Source of the DNA: Oscillospiraceae bacterium
GTDB taxonomy: Bacteria; Bacillota; Clostridia; Oscillospirales; Oscillospiraceae
Direction of reading: 5' to 3'
Length of the DNA stretch: 64,000 nucleotides
NCBI GenBank assembly: GCA_018265835.1
Contig: JABLYK010000005.1
Location: 15,595 to 79,594, forward strand
Shown: one piece after another, positions 59,713-64,000 of the stretch
Layout of the letters: every line of letters starts with the position of its first letter
Numbering within the stretch: the first letter of the stretch is position 1
Notes under the pieces: generated by a model
What the model saw: only the letters and a program-made list of their open reading frames with translations
Told to the model about the DNA's origin: nothing
Database searches by the model: none
Translations under genes and position numbers: made by a program

Positions 59713-61763
59713 GCATGAAAAACGAAAACAGCCCCAGAAACGAGCAGGCGGCCCGGCAGGAGGCGCTGGACTTCGCACGCGCAGAGCGGGAAGCCAGACG
59801 CGTTTCTTCCAGCCAGCGCGCCGCGGAACAGAGCGACGCGGCGGTGCGCCGGGCCTCCGCCCAGCCCCGCTCTGCAAAGCCTGCACAGGCGAAAGCCGCC
59901 CAGAGCAAGACGGCAAAGCCCGCGCAGCCGCGGGCTGCGCAGCAGCCCGCCGGGAGCGCCCGAACAAAACCTGCGCAGCCCAAATCCGCACCCGGCGCGG
60001 CGAAAAGCGCGCAGGGCGCAGTGCAGGCGAAAAGCGCGCAGCCCCGCAAAGCAGCTGCCCCGGCGGGCAAGCCGCAGCAGCCAAAGCAGGGCGCTGCAGC
60101 CGCGCCGCGCCGCGCGCAGAATGCCGCACCGAACAGCGACCTGCCGCGTGAGCGCACGGGAAAACCGCCGAAAAAGCCCCGCGGAAACCGCAGCCGGAAG
60201 GCGTGGATCATCGTGGCGGTCGTTGTGGCGGCGCTGTGCGTTGTGCTTTTGGCCGGGTCTTTGATCGTGGCCAACCGGGACACGATCTTCCCGAAGGTGA
60301 CCGTCAACGGTACGGACGTGGCCGGAATGACGCAGGAGCAGGCGGCGGAGGCCATCCGAACCGCCGGGTGGGACGATCCGGACGCCGCGGTGCTCACGAT
60401 CGTTTTTCCCGGAGAGGAGACGTTTGCAGTCTCCGCGCGGGAAACGGGCTTTACCGCCACGGCGGATGAAGCGGCGCAGGCCGCGTGGGAATACGGCCGC
60501 AGCGGCAACATCCTTTCCAATTTCTTCACCTACCTCCGCTGCGCGGTCTCCGGCAAGGAGATGCGCGACGAGCTGAGCACCGGCGTGGACGAAGCCGCGC
60601 TGCGCGCGCGCGTCGAAGCGGAGATCGGCGAATTGAATCTCGACCTCTCGGAGGGCAACATTGAAATCGACGAGGAGGAGAGCATCCTCAAGATCGTCAA
60701 GGGCGCAAGCCTCATCACGATTGACCCGGAGGAAGTGCTCAGCACCATCCTCGACGCGCTGCAGCAGCACCAGTATGGCGAAGTGACCTTCCGGATGCAG
60801 AGCCAGGATGAGGCCGATCAGGTCAGTATGCAGGAGCTGTATGATGCGGTGTGCACCGGCCCGATCAGCGCCGGGTACGACACCGAGACCAAAGAGCTCA
60901 TCGAGGGCAAGCCCGGCGTTGAGTTCAACGTGGACGAGGCGCAGCGCCTCTGGGACGCTGCAGCCGTGGGTGACACGGTGCGCATCCCCGTGACGCTGAC
61001 GGAGCCGGATCTGGAGTCGGTGGACGGTCTCTTTGGCGACAAGCTCGCCACCAAGACCACCTCGCTCTCCGGCAGCAACTATAACCGTATCAACAACGTC
61101 AAGCTTGCAGCCCAGCACATCGACGGCGTGATTCTGGAGCCGGGCGACAGCTTTTCGTATAACCAGACCGTCGGCCAGCGCACGAAGGCCAACGGCTTCC
61201 TCGAGGCGGGCGCTTACGCCAACGGGCAGGTTGTGCAGGAGGTCGGCGGCGGCATCTGTCAGGTGTCGTCCACGCTGTATTACTGCACGCTGGTCTCCAA
61301 TCTGAAGATCACGTCCCGCACGAACCACTATTTCACCGTCGGCTATATTGAGCCCGGCATGGATGCCACCGTGAGCTGGGGCGGGCCGGATTTCCAGTTC
61401 AAGAACAACCGCACGTTCCCGATCAAGATCCGCGCCTATGTGAGCAACGGCTCCCTGACCGTGGAGATCTGGGGAACGGACGTGGACGGCAGCTACGCCA
61501 AAATGGACTACACCGTCAGCGGACTGACGGCCACAACTTACCGCAGCGTATATGACAAGAACGGCAACCTCCTCAGCAAGACGCAGGAGGCCACAAGCGT
61601 CTACCATACGCACGAAACGCCGAAGCCGACCCCGTCTCCGTCGCCCAGTGCAACGCCGACGCCCACACCCAGCCCGGTTCCGACGCCGACGCCGGATCCG
61701 ACACCCAGCACCCCACCTGCCACCGACCCCGGCACAAGCCCGGAGCCGATGACGGAAGAATAA
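59709..61763 (+). CDS. VanW family protein with Ala/Lys/Pro-rich N-terminus
   Basis: A 684-residue membrane-anchored protein. Residues 1-~160 are low-complexity, rich in Ala, Lys, Gln and Pro, and cytoplasmic. A membrane helix lies at ~164-185 (KAWIIVAVVVAALCVVLLAG). Peptidoglycan-binding YoaR-like domains follow, then VanW (NNVKLAAQHIDGVILEPGDSFSYNQTVGQRT, GGGICQVSSTLYYCTLVSNLKI, VSWGGPDFQFKNNRTFPIKI). The tail is a Pro/Thr/Ser repeat. VanW proteins are found with wall and glycopeptide-response genes, but their activity is not established. It is coupled to the HemW-like gene by ATGA. Confidence 0.9.
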   Translation: MSMKNENSPRNEQAARQEALDFARAEREARRVSSSQRAAEQSDAAVRRASAQPRSAKPAQAKAAQSKTAKPAQPRAAQQPAGSARTKPAQPKSAPGAAKSAQGAVQAKSAQPRKAAAPAGKPQQPKQGAAAAPRRAQNAAPNSDLPRERTGKPPKKPRGNRSRKAWIIVAVVVAALCVVLLAGSLIVANRDTIFPKVTVNGTDVAGMTQEQAAEAIRTAGWDDPDAAVLTIVFPGEETFAVSARETGFTATADEAAQAAWEYGRSGNILSNFFTYLRCAVSGKEMRDELSTGVDEAALRARVEAEIGELNLDLSEGNIEIDEEESILKIVKGASLITIDPEEVLSTILDALQQHQYGEVTFRMQSQDEADQVSMQELYDAVCTGPISAGYDTETKELIEGKPGVEFNVDEAQRLWDAAAVGDTVRIPVTLTEPDLESVDGLFGDKLATKTTSLSGSNYNRINNVKLAAQHIDGVILEPGDSFSYNQTVGQRTKANGFLEAGAYANGQVVQEVGGGICQVSSTLYYCTLVSNLKITSRTNHYFTVGYIEPGMDATVSWGGPDFQFKNNRTFPIKIRAYVSNGSLTVEIWGTDVDGSYAKMDYTVSGLTATTYRSVYDKNGNLLSKTQEATSVYHTHETPKPTPSPSPSATPTPTPSPVPTPTPDPTPSTPPATDPGTSPEPMTEE

Positions 61764-61787
61764 ATGACAGAACAGGAGAAAAGCACC

Positions 61788-63350
61788 ATGAGTAAAGGAA
61801 CATTCTACATCACGACGCCAATTTACTATCCCTCCGACAAGCTGCACATCGGGCACACCTACTGCACTGTGGCGACGGACGCAATCGCCCGGTATAAGCG
61901 AATGTGCGGTTATGATGTGATGTTCCTGACCGGTACGGATGAACACGGACAGAAGATCGAGGAGAAGGCCAAGGAGGCCGGCATCACGCCGCAGCAGTTT
62001 GTGGACAACATCGTCGCCGGCAAGGGCGGCATCTGCGACCTGTGGAAGCTTATGAACATCTCGAACGACCGCTTCATCCGCACGACGGACGATTACCATG
62101 TCGAGGCCATCCAGCGGATTTTCAGGAAGATGTACGATAAGGGCGACATCTACAAGGGCAAGTATTCCGGCATGTACTGCACGCCGTGCGAGAGCTTCTG
62201 GACCGAGAGCCAGCTCGTGGACGGAAAGTGCCCCGACTGCGGGCGCGAGGTCAAGTACGCCGAGGAGGAGGCCTACTTCTTCCGCCTGTCCAAGTACGCC
62301 AAGCCCGTGCGCGAGCTGCTGGAGTCCGGCACGTTTCTGGAGCCTGCCTCCCGCGTGAACGAGATGATCAAAAACTTCATTGACCCCGGTCTGGAAGATC
62401 TGTGCGTTTCCCGCACGAGCTTTACCTGGGGTATCCCGGTCGATTTTGACCCTGGCCACGTGGTATACGTCTGGGTGGATGCGCTGTTCAACTACTGCAC
62501 GGCGCTCGGCCTGTTCAACGACAAGTACGACGATTACGACAAATACTGGCCCGCGAACATCCACATGGTGGGCAAGGAGATCGTCCGCTTCCACTCCATC
62601 ATCTGGCCGGCTATGCTCATGAGCATGGAGATGCCGCTGCCGAAGAAAGTGTTCGGCCACGGCTGGCTGCTGCTGGGCGGCGGAAAGATGTCCAAGTCCA
62701 AGGGCAATGTGGTCGATCCCGTGGTGCTCGCCGAGCGCTATGGTGTGGATGCGCTGCGCTATTTCCTGCTGCGCGAGTTCCCGCTCGGCAGCGACGGCAA
62801 CTTCTCCAACGAACTGCTCATTGCGCGCATCAACTCCGACCTGGCAAACGACCTCGGCAACCTCCTGTCCCGCACCGTGGCGATGGTTGTGAAGTATTTC
62901 GGCGGCCAGCTCCCGGCGGAGCGCGAGACGGCGCCTGTGGACGAGGAACTGATTGCCATGGCCAAGGCGCTGCGCGGCGTCTACGAGGAGAATATGGAGC
63001 ACTTCGGCACGCAGCAGGCGCTCATCGAGGTGTTCAAGGTCATCTCCCGTGCAAACAAGTATATTGACGAGACCACGCCGTGGGTGCTCGCAAAGGACGA
63101 GAGCAAGCGCGCGCGTCTTGCGACCGTGATGTACAATCTGCTTGAGACCCTGCGCATCACCGTGAGCCTGCTGGTGCCGTTCATTCCGGAAAGCTGCGAA
63201 AAGGCCTTTGCACAAATCGGCGCGACGGCGGAGCAGACGAGCTGGGACAATGCCGCCGTCTGGGGCGTCCTGCCCGCAGACGTGACGGTCACGAAGGGCG
63301 CAACGCTCTTCCCGCGCATCGACATGGCGAAGGAGCTTGCGGAGCTGTAG
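61788..63350 (+). CDS. metG: Methionyl-tRNA synthetase, catalytic part, ends at amber codon
   Basis: A 520-residue MetRS core. ATG 61788 (MSKGTFYITTPIYYPSD) is preferred because AGGAG lies 8 bases upstream; ATG 61764 adds eight residues. It has the HIGH motif (KLHIGHTY), a zinc site (CTPCESFW...GKCPDC), GKMSKSKGN, and the helical anticodon-binding domain. Translation stops at TAG 63348-63350 after KELAEL. The same frame then continues with the C-terminal tRNA-binding domain of the long Firmicutes MetRS, so this looks like a full gene cut by one nonsense codon. The remaining core could still be active; E. coli MetRS cores work without the C-terminal domain. Confidence 0.95.
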   Translation: MSKGTFYITTPIYYPSDKLHIGHTYCTVATDAIARYKRMCGYDVMFLTGTDEHGQKIEEKAKEAGITPQQFVDNIVAGKGGICDLWKLMNISNDRFIRTTDDYHVEAIQRIFRKMYDKGDIYKGKYSGMYCTPCESFWTESQLVDGKCPDCGREVKYAEEEAYFFRLSKYAKPVRELLESGTFLEPASRVNEMIKNFIDPGLEDLCVSRTSFTWGIPVDFDPGHVVYVWVDALFNYCTALGLFNDKYDDYDKYWPANIHMVGKEIVRFHSIIWPAMLMSMEMPLPKKVFGHGWLLLGGGKMSKSKGNVVDPVVLAERYGVDALRYFLLREFPLGSDGNFSNELLIARINSDLANDLGNLLSRTVAMVVKYFGGQLPAERETAPVDEELIAMAKALRGVYEENMEHFGTQQALIEVFKVISRANKYIDETTPWVLAKDESKRARLATVMYNLLETLRITVSLLVPFIPESCEKAFAQIGATAEQTSWDNAAVWGVLPADVTVTKGATLFPRIDMAKELAEL

Positions 63351-63725
63351 AAGCTCCACGCTGCAGCACAGAGCGCACCGCAGAGCGCGCCGGTGCTGCC
63401 TCCCGTGACGATCGACGAGTTTGCCAAGTGCGACATGCGCGTGTGCCAGGTGCTTTCCTGCGAGCCGGTGAAGAAGTCGGACAAGCTCCTGAAGTTTATG
63501 CTGGACGATGGCAGCGGCACGCCGCGTCAGATTCTCTCCGGCCTTGCGCACTACTATAAGCCGGAGACGCTGGTCGGCAAGAAGGTGGTTGCCATCCTGA
63601 ACCTGCCCTCCCGCAAGATGGCCGGGCAGGATTCCAACGGCATGCTCCTGTGCGCCGAGAAGGGAGATCAGGTGCACCTGACCATTCTGAGCGACGAGGT
63701 ACCGGTCGGCGCCCAGCTCTGCTGA
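63351..63725 (+). pseudogene. C-terminal tRNA-binding domain of MetRS, cut off by in-frame TAG
   Basis: The frame of metG continues without a break as KLHAAAQSAPQSAPVLPPVTIDEFAKCDMRVCQV, the usual linker and EMAP-II/Arc1p-like OB-fold domain, ending LSDEVPVGAQLC. TAG in place of GAG (Glu) would be a single G-to-T change. GTG 63393 could start a separate 110-residue protein, but it has no Shine-Dalgarno. Options are a recent nonsense mutation, amber readthrough, a separate trans-acting domain, or a sequence error. Confidence 0.85.
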
Positions 63726-63748
63726 AACCCGAAAAAACCTGAAAAATG

Positions 63749-63788
63749 AAAGAACCTGCCTTTTTCGACCAAAAAAGGCAGGCTCTTT
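63749..63788 (+). terminator. Terminator after metG
   Basis: CCTGCCTTTTT (63755) pairs with AAAAAGGCAGG, extended by AAAGA/TCTTT outside. Confidence 0.85.
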
Positions 63789-63884
63789 GGCCGTGTTCGA
63801 GCCGTTTTTTGCACAGCGGAACTTTTTTTGCCGCTGCCCGTCAAAAATGGTGGAACGAAATCCCACAAAGGAGCGTTGTGCGCA

Positions 63885-64000
63885 TTGAAACTCTTCAGCT
63901 CAAAACCATTGCGTCTTGATTCACAGGATCCGGCGCCGCAGTCCACCCCGCAGCAGGGAGCGCAGCCACGCCAGGAAAGCGCGCAGCAGCGCCGTGCCCC
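63885..64000 (+). CDS. Start of a Gln/Pro-rich protein, 3' end outside window
   Basis: A frame opening at TTG 63885 with AAAGGAG at 63867-63873. It reads KLFSSKPLRLDSQDPAPQSTPQQG and continues rich in Gln, Pro, Ala and Arg to the window end (~38 residues). Its composition resembles the cytoplasmic N-terminus of the VanW-type protein, so it may be another membrane-anchored wall protein. The TTG start is not certain and no domain is visible yet. Confidence 0.5.
   Translation, partial: MKLFSSKPLRLDSQDPAPQSTPQQGAQPRQESAQQRRA

Noticed and set aside
61788..63725. Pyrrolysine insertion at the metG TAG
   Set aside because: No pyl genes or pyrrolysine tRNA are in the window, other genes give no sign of TAG recoding, and the site is in a linker where Pyl would have no role. 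A nonsense mutation or simple readthrough is more likely.
59658..63866. A continuous minus-strand open frame of about 1,400 codons opposite hemW-like, vanW-type and metG genes
   Set aside because: The plus strand carries three clearly recognisable genes with motifs and ribosome sites. The antisense frame has biased composition (rich in His, Arg, Leu), no domains, and is explained by high GC at third codon positions.
1..64000. CRISPR arrays, rRNA, tRNA genes and prophage
   Set aside because: No regularly spaced repeats, no cloverleaf-like sequence with a T-loop I could support, and no phage structural or integrase genes were seen.

Overview
The window looks like chromosomal DNA of a GC-rich, Gram-positive anaerobe of the class Clostridia, most likely Oscillospiraceae-like (Oscillibacter / Flavonifractor type). 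The reasons are three S-layer-homology (SLH) proteins, a class B sortase with an SPxTG substrate, LCP, VanW and VanZ proteins, a PfoR-family membrane protein, two-subunit transketolase, strong Shine-Dalgarno sites and sigma-A-type promoters. The species call is inference; no rRNA or tRNA gene is visible.

Layout. 1-3675: the 3' end of an SLH protein, then a compact RiPP-like cassette of a Cys-rich 77-aa precursor, an attenuating terminator, an HPr-kinase-like ATPase and a radical SAM/SPASM enzyme. 3676-23468: a long one-directional capsule/exopolysaccharide operon with dehydratase, priming transferase, seven glycosyltransferases, EpsG-type polymerase, LicD, deacetylase, FkbH-like protein, UDP-glucose dehydrogenase, acetyltransferase, pyruvyltransferase, Wzx flippase and an Fe-S protein. 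The acetyltransferase reading frame is broken at a run of nine G, which suggests phase variation. 23479-26627: a decayed junction with a truncated UDP-GlcNAc 2-epimerase pseudogene, an orphan HExxH metallopeptidase-like gene, degraded sequence and a SWIM-like protein. 26817-31633: envelope genes (membrane protein, VanZ-like, LCP, glutamate racemase, a predicted sortase substrate and its sortase). 31779-38915: two more SLH exoproteins flanking a response regulator / ABC transporter / histidine kinase module. 38966-45413: D,D-carboxypeptidase, minimal ComEA, a second two-component system with a GerMN lipoprotein, M24 peptidase and EF-P. 45476-48711 (minus): NAD-salvage genes pncB and niaR, followed by a PfoR/PTS-IIC-like membrane protein whose promoter is covered by a perfect 40-bp palindrome resembling a NiaR operator. 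48893-56203: split transketolase, galactokinase, a MITE-like repeat, an MFS transporter with a small partner, a GDPD and a NagD-type phosphatase. 56399-64000: HtpG, HemW-like, VanW and a methionyl-tRNA synthetase interrupted by one in-frame amber codon.

Most of the window serves the cell surface. The polysaccharide operon, the LCP attachment enzyme and the pyruvyltransferase could together make and attach the pyruvylated polymer that SLH domains usually bind, and the sortase pair gives a second anchoring route. The most unusual items are the RiPP-like cassette with a kinase, the poly-G acetyltransferase, the predicted NiaR-controlled PfoR-family transporter, and the amber-split MetRS.
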